DNA of 64,000 nucleotides from Balneolaceae bacterium (GCA_034521495.1 JAXHMK010000019.1:62001-126000); one strand, 5' to 3'; counted from the first letter of the stretch, positions 45,183 through 55,452 are shown. Made by a program: numbers and translations. Notes: a model not told the origin generated them from the sequence alone.

Positions 45183-46833
45183 TTAATTCCAAATCTTATT
45201 GAAAAATGAGAACATTTTGCCTGTGGTCCCTTTATCAAAATTATCTTTTATATCCACGACAGTATTTTGGTAGTTACCACCATTTCTTGGACCCGTAAAG
45301 CTCTACCTAACATCTGACTATAAAGAACAATTGAGGTAGTCGGTCGAGTAATAATAACTGTATTTAAATTAGGAGCGTCAAAACCTGTCGTAAGTACCCC
45401 ATAAATTAATTAATACACTAAGCTTATTTCTTTGAAATCAGTAATAATTTTATTCCTTTCTGATTTACTTGTCTGACCCAATACACTTTTTGCCTCAATA
45501 TTGATTTGAGCTAAAAGTGATTCCAAAATAATACAATGATCAACACTACAACCAAAAACTAAAATGAGACTCACCACTATTTACTGATTGTTCAATTCGA
45601 GTGATAATTTTTTGATTCCTTCCCGGATGGACAGCTAAAGCATTTAAAATTTTACCCAGTTTTTCATCACCATATAGTTTCAGTTGTCTGAGCTCCTCTT
45701 CCGTAAATTTTATTTCAATATTGGAATAAAGCTTCTACGATTAAGCTTTGCCAGAATTTCAATATCCTGTAAATACTTAATTGGATTCTCAACCTCTATT
45801 CCAAACTCATCTGTTAAAGTTATTTTATTGGATCTAAAAAAATTGGCAAGCATTTTATTTTCAATATCATCATCAGCAGTTCTTCCTGGCGTTGCCGTTA
45901 ATCCAATTAATTGTTGATCTACATTCGCTTTAGTTAAATAATTAATTGACTCACTATATGTAGTTGCAAGAGATTTATGTGCTCTCATCCACAATGACTA
46001 AGTTTGTGTCATTCCTTAGCTTTCTTTTAATCTTTTTTTGTAAATCTTTATTAGAATTTCTTAGAGCATGCATCTTTTGAAAACCAGCAAAAACAATGAA
46101 TTTTTCGGAATCTAATAACTTTTCAGGATATTCATTATCTCCATATAAATCATAAACATCGATAGCAGTATCTCCTCTTAAATCCCATGTTAATCTAAAG
46201 CTTTCAGAGGATTGCTGACAAAGTTCTTTTGTATGTGCTAACCAAACTATACCAGTTTTCTTCTCAAACCCCGTATTAATTGAACGGCATCTGAGATAAT
46301 CTGATATAATTTCCATTGTTGTTTTAGTCTTTCCGGAACCGGTTGGCATATGAATTGAAAAGTCTTTGAGAAGTTTGTGGATCTAATAAATATTTAATTG
46401 CTTCATCCTTTACATTCTTTTGATACTGATGTAATGGAAATTGCGGATCTTTTAACATCTTCAAAACTTTTTTCTACCGTTTCACGTGGTGGGAAATATT
46501 TATCAACATCGAGATTTAAAGCTCTAAGAACAGATTGAGAAAATTTATGGCTCCCGTATCCAAATCGTTTTATTAGATAGCTTTTTTCTTAGCTTTTCAA
46601 TACTTTGGTCTTTATTCCAATTCAAAAAATCTCTAATAGCACGTAATTTCAGAATCACTTAGAAACCAAACTAAGTTTTGGAATACATCCTTTCGGAATA
46701 AGATTTTACGACCATATTTAATTAAAAAGTATTTTTGCATAGTCAGGCTTTTTTCTTATCCGGTTCATTGACATAATAATGATTCAATAGCCCTATGTAC
46801 ATCTTCACCAATTAATTCATAATAGAGTTCCAT
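45183..46833 (-). pseudogene. SF2 (DEAD/DEAH, ResIII-like) helicase, decayed
   Basis: ATG 46833 (MELYYELIGEDVHRAIESLL) probably starts it. Recoverable helicase motifs: QYQKNVKDEAIKYLL (before motif I), MPTGSGKTKTTMEII (motif I), VWLAHTKELCQQS (Ia), LVIVDES (motif II, then a frameshift into THKSLATTYSES), LIGLTATPGRT (motif III), and the C-terminal RecA part with VLTTGFDAPNLNTVIITRPT and YSQMLGRALR across further shifts. The end at 45183 (FSFFNKIWN) is 15 bp before the GHKL start. Expected length about 545 residues; at least five frameshifts or stops. Confidence 0.8.
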
Positions 46834-46871
46834 CTGGTATTTTATTTATATAATAATAAGCCTCTTTCATA

Positions 46872-47102
46872 CTAATGGTTTGTTATTGTAAAGTGTTGCT
46901 GATATAGCTTAAATAAATTCCAAAAATGGTTCACGTGTTTATTATTTGTGTACTCAAACTTTGTCGATATGAGCGTTATTATAAAAAATTCAATTACTTC
47001 AACCTGTTTGTTGTTCTGTATGAAGAGAGGATGGTCAATATTTATCTGTATAATTACTTCATCTCCTTTTACCTTATGAGTAAATAATTCATTGGAGTTC
47101 AT
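46872..47102 (-). pseudogene. Short gene remnant between the helicase and the TerB-like gene
   Basis: MNSNELFTHKVKGDEVIIQI then NIDHPLFIQNNKQVEVIEFF and NKHVNHFWNLFKLYQQHF. 76 codons open. The strand-rich start and helical end suggest a real domain. I do not recognise it. Because all its neighbours are broken, it may be a fragment of a longer gene. Confidence 0.4.
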
Positions 47103-47149
47103 AGATTTATAGTTAAGCTGGTATAAAAAACCTTTAAACTCTTTAGTAG

Positions 47150-48195
47150 AACTCGTGTATCTTTTTCTGAAAATCTTCTAATGTCCTCCCTTCAATATTT
47201 GATTTGTATCTTTTTATAGCTTCATCTCTCGATAGGGTATTTAATCCTAAATTTCTTAAGAATACATTCACATTATTTATTTTAATATCAGTATTCAGAT
47301 AAGTACAGAGCGACTTCTCGATGGCTTACAATACATCCCCATGAATGGCTTCGAATTGAAGAACTTGTAACACTGTCAACGTTGAATATTTTTTCAGTTA
47401 AATTTTCATCAACTATATTTTTGCCAATTGATTTCTCAACAAATCTAAGCACAAAAAAAGAAACTATATACAGATAAAAATCTTCATCTACAGATTTCTC
47501 TTTTAGAATCTTTACCTTTGCTAATCCCTTTTTTAATAATTTAGAGACTATTTCTTGGGTACATTGTATTGATCTGCTTTTTCTAATACAAAGGAGTGTT
47601 CTCGATCTGTTATAATACCATCTTCACAAACTTGATCTACTAAAATTCTAAAAGTTTTAATAACCAATGAATCTTTTATTTTGTAGATGGTCAATTTTCT
47701 CGACAGGTAAGCCTAATTCATTAGCCCGTTCAATTAATAGTTCTTTTTCATTTTCAGTAACTACGTTATCTCTGCTAACCTCATCCAACAATTCAGGAAA
47801 TTCTTCCAATAACTCGTTTTCCACTATATCCCCTTCATGATCATGCTTCATCAGAAAATAATGGAAGGGATTCTCTAATAGTCACAAAGCTGCTTAAATT
47901 GTTCTTTGAATAAATTTTTGATGTCTTTTTTGAATAGAAACTTTTAATTGAGCCGAATAAAATGAACGTAGCTCTTGATGTGTGAACTTACTCCCCTTTA
48001 AATAAGATAATTTGCTCAAGATCCTGGTTATCATCATTGAATAATCTAACTTGTTCAAAATCTGATAATCAGTATGGTAGGCTCACCTGAGAGAACACTC
48101 ATATTGGAAAGACGAGTGGAAAGAGAATAGGATTACAGTCTTCATAATTGAACAAGTTCACTGTATCTATTTCTTCTATTGATGAGTTCACTCAT
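47150..48195 (-). pseudogene. Unrecognised island gene with tandem TerB-like helical segments, decayed
   Basis: It begins at ATG 48195, 8 bp after the end of the PAPS-reductase-like gene (MSELIN, then across shifts EEIDTVNLFNYEDC, DFEQVRLFNDDNQDLEQIIL, FTHQELRSFYSAQLKVSIQK). Two similar segments follow: LLDEVSRDNVVTENEKELLI with NELGLPVEKI, and ILVDQVCEDGIITDREHSFV with LEKADQYNVP. The pattern (acidic helix, V/I-T-(D/E)-x-E, LG-P-type turn) resembles the acid-rich helical repeats of TerB-like proteins. The last part reads GLNTLSRDEAIKRYKSNIEG. Multiple stops and shifts. Probably a regulator or scaffold. Confidence 0.45.
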
Positions 48196-48202
48196 AATTT
48201 AT

Positions 48203-49409
48203 TTAGAAACAAACCGTACACCCAGCATAATCCTCATCCTCTTTATCGAAATTATTTCTCCTTTTTCTTCATCCTCTAAAGATTATTCAACAGAGTTTTA
48301 GATTTTTTGCTGGACCCGTTCTGTTTCTTTTTTAAGTGTTGTCGTTTTATTTCGTCTCGTCGCTCAGGTGTTGGCTAACTCAAGTAGAGGATTCATCTTC
48401 CAGGCAGGTAAATCCATCCTTTTCATACTTTACCGCCTGATCAAACTTTTCGCGGTTGTTTTCAGTACGAGCCACACCCACTCAATTTTTTGCTGGTAGA
48501 AACAGTAAGAAGCACCCTGAACGTGTTCGGGAACAGGTTCGCGTTTGCCCGTCCACCTCGTGTTCTAATCTTCTTGAGGATCTCTGCGAAACCCTGATCG
48601 GTTCGTTCCAACATTTTAACACTACGTGACTCGTACAATCACCTGTTCATCCGGCATCAGATGGCTTTTGTCCAGCAATGGAAAATCATCTAATCGACCC
48701 AAGGGATAATCGGTTTTTTTTAAGAAATGAAAACGGGCATAGTTGAAACGCCGTCTTGGCATCTAAATCGATGAGTGTTTTCGTTTTTCGGTTTAAATTG
48801 TGTTCAACCGAAATCGGGACGTTCAACCTCTTCCTGAATCCGGTTCAAGTTGGTGTGGCTTAACTTTCTTCTCATAAATTTCTTTTAACTGACCAATATT
48901 GTGCTGGTCCAGTACTAATGAGATCACGTCAAAACTCCAGATGTTCTTTTTGAAAGGAAAAATAGTTTGAACGTTTTGTTGCGTTGAGACATACGCCTCT
49001 CGTTCTTCATCTCCACGAATTGCTACATACGATGTGGTCGGGTCGTCTCCGATATGTACTCTTCAAACGGTTTCAACTTCAGATTTTTTGTGTACGCCAC
49101 CGAGCATAGGATGAGGGAAGGGACCCCATCATAGTCTTTTAGATAATAATCAAACGGGGAGATCTCTTCCTCTTCTTCAAAATTTGGTTTGGCCATGTTA
49201 TCGGTATCAACTGCCTTAAGCCGTTTTACTTCTTTACCCTAAGTGAGCCTCTTTAATTTTTCAAATTAGCTCATAGGTTTCTATCAGTTCGCGTCCCGTA
49301 TCACAGCAATAAAGCTCTAAGTCAGAGAGATCGGAAAATGCTCTTGAAGATAGATTGATGAGCGCTGCACCATCTTTGCCGCCGCTAATACCAATAACTT
49401 GTCGTACAT
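48203..49409 (-). pseudogene. PAPS-reductase-like (DndC-like) sulfurtransferase, decayed
   Basis: The first frame after ATG 49409 is shifted: VRQVIGISGGKDGAALINLS is the PP-loop (SGGKDS in active members; here Gly replaces Ser), followed by DLELYCCDTGRELIETYE. After stops: YVAIRGDEEREAYVSTQQNV, QTIFPFKKNIWSFDVISLVL, GASYCFYQQKIEWVWL (the RxGCyfCFyQQ-type metal motif, partly lost) and a C-terminal CTVCF. Expected about 400 residues. PAPS-reductase-fold proteins of this kind supply sulfur in DNA phosphorothioation (DndC). Its start overlaps the ATPase stop as TGATG, so the two were translationally coupled. Clearly non-functional as read. Confidence 0.78.
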
Positions 49410-52400
49410 CACTGATTTATTTTTCTTACGTCCTCAATCAGTTTTAGCAATAATGCCATATTCGTTTTTTTGTCGTCAGTTAATAGACGTTTCAACTCTT
49501 TAATGTCGATTTGTCTCTTGAAAGTTTCGGCTTCATCGATAATGAGATTCGCTAATCAATCGGCGTCCTGTCAAAACCTTGAAGTGTAACCCTGTGCATT
49601 CATTCTTTCTAAAATCAGATATTCAAACTACTTAAATCACGCAAATTGTCAAGTTCTTCAATTCGGGTGTATAATCTGTCAAGGAGGAGTGGTTCTTCCG
49701 TCAGTCCTCCAGTTTTGTGAGTGGTTTGTCGAGGATAGCAAACGCAACCGAACTCACCCATTTTTCACGATCCGAAAGTGCGTACAATAACCGTCCCAGT
49801 AACTTCTTTTGAGATGAGTGCCAGCTTGTAGGTTTTCTTGTCAGTCATATCGAGATCTAATTTTCTCTTGGTATGTTTCAAAATCTATATCTTGGCTAAA
49901 GTCTAAAGCATCTAAAAGACATCGCTCCACTCGATCAATTAAATGCGTGTAGGAATGTTTGATCTCTTCGATCGACTTATGTAAATCATCTACAAACTGT
50001 TTCAAGCTTTTATCGGATCGAAGAGCTTCTAAGTTTGTATATCCAAGCGCTAATGGAAAATCTTCGAAGAACGCTTTTTCTGGTTCTGTCGCTGTTTTAC
50101 ACCGTGCTCCCGTAATTTCTGTGCCGCCTGGCTTATTTTTGTGGTCCGGCGGCCAATATCCAGGTCAGTGAATTATAGAGCTAGCAACAAACGGACGGAT
50201 TGTTTCGACAAAGCTTTGATTCGAAAAATCCGTCGTCTCGTCATGATCATGATAGGCTCGATATTTCGCGTAATACTTTTTTCTTTACATCACATGAATT
50301 TGATAGGATTTAATTTCAAAAAGCTTTGGATTTCTGTAGACCAGATTTACGATGTCATAGGTCAATTCGGGTATATACGCCTCTTCTTGAAAAAGTGCAT
50401 AATCATTTTCTTTGATGACTCTAGAAAAACGGGCACCCACAGCTTCGATAGATCCATTCTATTAAACCAAGGGGCGGCTTCTTCAAAATGGACACCTGAT
50501 ATCGTTATGGGCTTCTTGCCTGTTTTTGTGCTTCAAAAAACTTCTTCACAAACATCCCAAAGCTGATTGAATCCGACTGATCCTCATCAGCGTAGCTCCT
50601 AATCTCCCAGGTTTCACCATCTCCAGCATGAACGCCATTTTGCTCGAACAGAGAAAGATAGATCGTTTTTTCTGCAGGAAAAGTATCTGGATCTAATCCT
50701 AAATTCTCCTCTTCAGAACTTTCGATTAAAAGTTTCAGGAGAGTTTTTCGCGGCTTATAAATTGCAGGACTTACCTTCTCCTTATTAATCAGTTCATTAT
50801 CAAAGATGGGGGTTTTGTGATAAATCCTTTCACAAATCTTAGAAAGCTCATTATTCAGAGTTTTGCTATTCTTAATTTTAAACTCAAACCCATTATGGGT
50901 CCAACGCAAATCTTCGGCAGCCGAATAAATATTATCCATAATCATGCTGTTCAGCTCATCAATTTGAACATCAAGCAGCCCCTTCAACTCCCGTTCAGCT
51001 ATTTTATCTGATTCAATCTCTCCAATCACGAACTTCGTACGTTCAATCAAAAAGATCTGATTTTCAATTTCAGAAGTATTTTCAAAAACTCCATATAGGA
51101 TCGGCCCCTCAACATCTTTAGAAAGTTCCCGATACTTCATCGAAGGAAGTGTTGAACACCAGATTGATATAACCATCAATCGGGCTGTACCGGGGGTTCT
51201 CTAACGAGGTTTTTCCATAAAGCACGAATTCAAAGAAACGGGGAGTTCCTTTTTCATAATAAGCCCGCTTTGCCGGTCTGTATGGAAACGCAAAGTATTT
51301 TTTTTAAAGGAGTTACAATTCCTCCGTTACGGGGTCAATTTTGCTTGACGCCTGCTGAAGTTCAGATTATATTAAAAATCGGTACCCTGAACGAAATATA
51401 TCGCTGTAAAATAAACAATATCTTTTTGAGATCTTTAATAGAATCGACATCAAAATCTAGGATGCTTCTTTCACCATCTTCTATAAGAAAACTATTATCA
51501 ACCTTAGCACCTTTCCGTGGCAAAAATATAAAAACCAAATAACTTTTCACCAATACTTTTTAAACTTTCGAAAACATTCTCTTCAAAATTACTTCAACCC
51601 GTTCAAGAGCTTTCTTTAACACCTTCCCCACTGCACGTAATGGGGATTGTACTTTGAAGAAAGAATGAATGGTGATTATGAATTAAATAGTCATAAACAC
51701 AAGCCAAGTTGTAGAATGGATTTGTCTCAGTATCATAGTCGTTAATACCGAGAAATTCATCTGACTGTAAAAAGGTGAATAGTGAACGTTCATTTTGACC
51801 ATATTTCTGGAGTGCTAATGATAGCACAGCACCAGAAAGCGGGTCTAAAGGATAAAGATTTTTTGCCAAATCAAGATTTAGCTCACTCTTTAACGGAAAA
51901 ACTTTTGCAAGTTCAATCGCTTTAAGTAGTCCATTAATCTTTTTCTCAATGGCAAAACGGCTTCTTCTACAGCTTCGTATTCGCTTGCGATAAAAAGTAA
52001 TTGTTCGACAGGTTCATTAAAGGTTAGTTCTTTTAATCTTCCCCTAACCTTATCCCACTCCTTTCTCTGTTGTAGATCAAGTCCATGTGCGTATGAGTCG
52101 AATGCCTGATGCAAAGTGGTAATAAAAAAGATGTTTTTATCCTCTTCATTTGCATACTCAGCCAGCAATTGAATAAAATAAAGCTCCTGTTCAGGATTTT
52201 CTTTAGCAGCATATTCAAGATGCTCCAAATACATCAATAACCAAAACCAAAATTTTTCCTTTTTTAATTCCTCATGTTCCGATCAATCAGTGCTATGATC
52301 TCTTTTTCATTCCGAAAGTCATCAACATCAAAATGAAGACCGAGTTCTTCAATAAGTGAGCCATATTGCCCGACAATGTAATCAAACTCAAATCCACTGA

Positions 52401-52590
52401 GATCAGAAAATTCTCCATTTAGTGGTTCAAAATAGAGAGTCTCTCCGATGAGATTTTTCCGAAATGCTACCAAAAAAGAAGATTTCCCTGTACCATAAGA
52501 ACCGATAATCGAGAAGGAATGTGTACCCGTTTTTAAACTCCCCACTAATTGGTTGTAAAATATCTGGCAAGAAGTTGGGACTAACGACAT
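49409..52590 (-). pseudogene. Large AAA-type ATPase (~1,060 codons), decayed
   Basis: ATG 52590: MSLVPTSCQIFYNQLVGSLK then FSIIGSYGTGKSSFLVAF (Walker A, about residues 25-42). Successive fragments in different frames: YFIQLLAEYANEEDKNIFFI (Walker B region), NLYPLDPLSGAVLSLALQKY then GQNERSLFTFLQSDEFLGIN, PRFFEFVLYGKTSLENPRYS then PIDGYINLVFN, LLKLLIESSEEENLGLDPDT, and the end VERCLLDALDFSQDIDFETY, ELKRLLTDDKKTNMALLLKL. The order and length resemble the big ATPases of BREX/BrxC-like and phosphorothioation-linked systems. At least six shifts or stops. Confidence 0.72.
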
Positions 52591-52605
52591 AATTAGAACT
52601 TGTTC

Positions 52606-53534
52606 TTACAAAGATTCCGTTCTATATTTACCAAGAGATTTCAACCTTCTAATTTTCTGCATCATCTGGTCTAAAATCTCTTCTTTATCAAATTCAGTAT
52701 TAATTTGGAGTTCACGAACGCCTCCATCCTCTTTTAAGAGAGTCCATAGTACTTACTGACCAACTTATTTATTTTCGCCACAAGCACGCCGTCTAAATTG
52801 TAAGTGCAAATATATTACCTGGACTGTTATCTTCATTCATTAACTTATGAAATGAGATAGATTTTCCATGAGTTTCTGCATTTTCTAAAATCACATAAAA
52901 AAAGATCTCAATTGGCAGCATTTCCCTGTCAGAACTTTCAATTTTATACCATTCACTTTCATCCGTTCCGTAATTTTCAAATTTCTTTACGAGGTTTAGA
53001 TCAATCAACAGAGACAAATAGATACTCAATATTTATCCTTTTCTTTCCTGATTGGGTGCACATTTGACTTTTTTAAAAAACTCCTATATCTTCTCAATAG
53101 AATTTCAATGGGTTTCATCTACTCTCTCACATTCATTTATCAAAAAGTTGAGAGATGATCTTTTGTCAAATTCAATTCGCTGTTTGCGAATCTGAAGACC
53201 AAGTGATGGATACTGATCAACTTTTCGCCGATTTGTAATGCAGAAGCCAAAGCGTTCCTAAATCTTCTAAATATGGATCCGCCAAGCTTACCCAAATAAA
53301 AATCGAGCTAATTTTGTAGGCCGTTCATTTTCGTCATCAACCATATCAAATGCTTTCAGCCAAAAACAGGATGGAAGAAACCATATTCTTTCCAACTCCA
53401 AGATCCAACAGCAAGATCATGAGTAAAAATCTCTTTTGTTTTCATCTTGATTAACAACGAAATATAGAACCTTTTTTTAGCCAAAGATTTCAACATGGAA
53501 GGATTCATGACACTGAAAAGCGTAATGTACCCAT
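52606..53534 (-). pseudogene. DUF4007 family protein, decayed
   Basis: From ATG 53534 (MGTLRFS) the fragments are HESFHVEIFG, KNMVSSILFW-type sequence (DLGVGKNMVSSILFW in another frame), LKAFDMVDDENERPTKLARF, DPYLEDLGTLWLLHYKSA, MSIYLSLLIDLNLVKKFENY, PIEIFFYVILENAETHGKSI, SFHKLMNEDNSPGNIFALTI, and the end QMMQKIRRLKSLGKYRTESL at 52606. The FSGHE(S/T)F start, LGVGKNMV and DPYLED...LWLLHY motifs identify DUF4007. These proteins tend to sit next to PAPS-reductase-like genes. First gene of the decayed block; at least five shifts. Confidence 0.82.
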
Positions 53535-53697
53535 TTTTTGATAGCAGTCTTTACGTTCTCCTTAGTTGGATGAATATACTGATGAACCATTCAAATCAAA
53601 AATTCTACTCAACTGTTCATACTAAAAAATGAAGTGTCTCACTGCCAGCGTCTTGTCATGCTTCGAGATTCTCTGTCTTGTATCTCTAACATCACAT

Positions 53698-53945
53698 TTA
53701 ACAACAAAAACGGTTTTTGCGAAGCACGCCCGTTGGTCTCCTCCGGCCAATTAAGGAAGGTGTACGATCCCAAGAAGTTAAACAATTTATGATGGGTTCT
53801 GTCTGATGCATTTGTTCAATATCCAATCGCGGGTGATGAAATTCAACCTCCGCATTCTCTATCTGCGTTTTTCCTCGGAGGTCGCAAGGAGAGCGCCATG
53901 TGAACGTGCCAATCATTTAATTTTGTAAGCATTCGCACAATTCCG
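53698..53945. repeat. Direct repeat R1 at the island edge, copy 1
   Basis: ACAACAAAAACGGTTTTTGC then TGGTCTCCTCCGGCCAATTA, TTCAACCTCCGCATTCTCT, and ATCATTTAATTTTGTAAGCA. A related copy in the same orientation is at 54783-55075. Together they bracket the decayed ORF at 54071 and the small helix-turn-helix gene. The overlapping minus-strand ORF is not convincing. Confidence 0.65.
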
Positions 53946-54070
53946 AAATAGCCACATAATGATTAGAAAATAGGGATAATTTTAATATCAATCCAATTCA
54001 ACAGTTGAACTGAGTGACATTATGAATCACCCAAATTTCGATTTTAAAAACCTTCTTAGTTTTATTACAG

Positions 54071-54512
54071 TCAATTAGCTAAAGATTTCCAGTTTATTTC
54101 GATTTTTCTAACCTCAATTAATTTGTGAGGCTTGGTGATACTGTCTTCATAAAAAAGCTGGTCACCCGATAAAAGAATACACTCTTCATCCATTACTACT
54201 GCATTTATAGCAATATTCATATCAAGATGTCTGAGAAACTTTTTTCCTCTATTCGAATCTATCTTGCAATGACCCCATAGAATGCCAAATCCGGTATTCT
54301 TTCGGCACTTGATACAATTCAAAAGCCCACTCTCCTTCTCCTTTAATGGATTTTAAAATTTCAGGAAATTTCTCGCTAAGTTTCTCAAAGTTTTTAAACT
54401 CGTAAATATCCAGAAGCAAAAAAGTTGTCCGTATTCATCCCAAATGAATCCGAAAGGTTTACTTTTAATCTTCTACTCCATTTTCTTATCTTGATATCAT
54501 CTCCATATTTCA
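54071..54512 (-). pseudogene. Unrecognised decayed ORF upstream of the island
   Basis: ATG 54512 starts MKYGDDIKIRKWSRRLKVNL. After a shift: LLDIYEFKNFEKLSEKFPEI then GEGEWAFELYQVPKEYRIWH, and after another shift RHLDMNIAINAVVMDEECIL, LSGDQLFYEDSITKPHKLIE. Three frames carry sensible residues over about 150 codons. No family recognised; size and composition could fit an immunity-like or SMI1-like protein, but this is a guess. Confidence 0.4.
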
Positions 54513-54562
54513 TATCTAAATCCTTTGTGTTCAGAATCGGGTAATTTATTGATATCATTTAA

Positions 54563-54578
54563 TGTTACAGTTGTAACA
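54563..54578. promoter_or_regulatory. Palindrome before the small helix-turn-helix gene
   Basis: TGTTAC-AGTT-GTAACA, a perfect 6-bp inverted repeat with 4-bp centre, 14 bp before ATG 54593. TAATATATC downstream could serve as a -10-like element. A binding site for the gene's own product or a related regulator is likely. Confidence 0.5.
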
Positions 54579-54592
54579 TAATATATCTAACC

Positions 54593-54772
54593 ATGCAGAT
54601 TGATTCAAATAAATTACAGACAATTTCAAATTTCGCGGATGAGAAAAACATCACCAGGCAGCATGTCTACCGTCTCATCAAAGGAAATGAAATAAATTCT
54701 CTAAAAATAGATGGTGTGCTTTTTGTAATTCTGGATGAGAAAGCAAAAAGTTTTCAAAAGAAGCGTGATTAA
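54593..54772 (+). CDS. Small helix-turn-helix (excisionase-like) protein
   Basis: 59 residues: MQIDSNKLQTISNFADEKNI then TRQHVYRLIKGNEINSLKID and GVLFVILDEKAKSFQKKRD. The segment from 'FADEKNITRQHVYRLIKGNE' followed by a short strand I-D-G-V-L-F-V is the MerR/excisionase-like winged helix used by many Bacteroidota mobile elements and phages. It is intact, next to a palindrome, at the edge of the decayed island, as expected of a mobile-element or island regulator. Confidence 0.6.
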   Translation: MQIDSNKLQTISNFADEKNITRQHVYRLIKGNEINSLKIDGVLFVILDEKAKSFQKKRD

Positions 54773-54782
54773 ATTGATCACA

Positions 54783-55075
54783 CTCAACAACAAAAACGGC
54801 TTATACGGAACCCGCCGCCCATGTGGTCTCCTCCGGCCAGTTGTGAGAGGTATCCGAGTAGAGAGAGGCCAAGGATTTTTTGATGGATTCTCTCAGATGC
54901 ATCTGCTTCGAGAGTGCGAATCGCGCCTAATGGTTTTATCAACCTCCGCGTTCTCTGCAGTACCCAGCGGTAAATAAGAAAATGAACCGCCGGGAACGAT
55001 TCGGAGAGCAGGCCGGAGTTGGGGAGGGATCACCAAGAATGGACCTCTATCAATCATTTTATTTTGTAAGTATTC
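54783..55075. repeat. Direct repeat R1 at the island edge, copy 2
   Basis: ACAACAAAAACGGCTTATAC, TGGTCTCCTCCGGCCAGTTG, TCAACCTCCGCGTTCTCTGC and ATCATTTTATTTTGTAAGTA parallel the copy at 53698, with an additional internal piece around 54970-55045 (CCGCCGGGAACGATTC...). It ends about 45 bp before the RraB start. The open frame running from 54982 into RraB is partly repeat sequence. Confidence 0.65.
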
Positions 55076-55119
55076 CTGCAATCCCGGTTCATACAATAAA
55101 CAACCCAAATGTATGGCCT

Positions 55120-55452
55120 ATGACTTCACCAAAGAAACAAGCCAGTAACGGCGCCGTCGATATTCTCCAAAACCTCGATGCCGATCTTAACAAAAAACGG
55201 CCCGTCACATTCTGGTTCTACTCCGATTTTGAAGAGAACCTGTACAGGACGGCTCATCAATTACAGAAAGATGGGTATGAAATTGTCCATTGTGACAGGT
55301 CAGACATCTCGAATGATTGGCTGCTGATTGCAGAAAAAGAGATCTCTCCAAGTCCTGAAAACATTGAACGTCTCTTTTATCATTTTGAAGATCTCGCCCA
55401 ACAAATGGAAGTTACGTTCGACGGATGGGAAACGAGAATAGAGATGGAGTGA
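55120..55452 (+). CDS. RraB-family ribonuclease E inhibitor-like protein
   Basis: ATG 55120 (MTSPKKQASNGAVDILQNLD) is preferred; upstream in the same frame lies repeat sequence. About 110 residues. PVTFWFYSDFEENLYRTAHQ then LQKDGYEIVHCD and a final strand MEVTFDGWETRIE fit the RraB fold. Family knowledge: RraB binds RNase E in enterobacteria, while many RraB-like proteins elsewhere have unknown targets. Balneolota normally use RNase E/G-like enzymes, so a regulatory role is possible. Confidence 0.8.
   Translation: MTSPKKQASNGAVDILQNLDADLNKKRPVTFWFYSDFEENLYRTAHQLQKDGYEIVHCDRSDISNDWLLIAEKEISPSPENIERLFYHFEDLAQQMEVTFDGWETRIEME

Noticed and set aside
41355-53534. Assigning the island to a complete Dnd, DISARM or BREX system
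   Set aside because: No DndB/D/E, PglX/PglZ or DrmA/B could be read; only single components resemble those systems, so a named assignment would be overreach.
54982-55119. N-terminal extension of the RraB-like ORF
   Set aside because: It lies in the direct repeat R1, and the family start fits ATG 55120.
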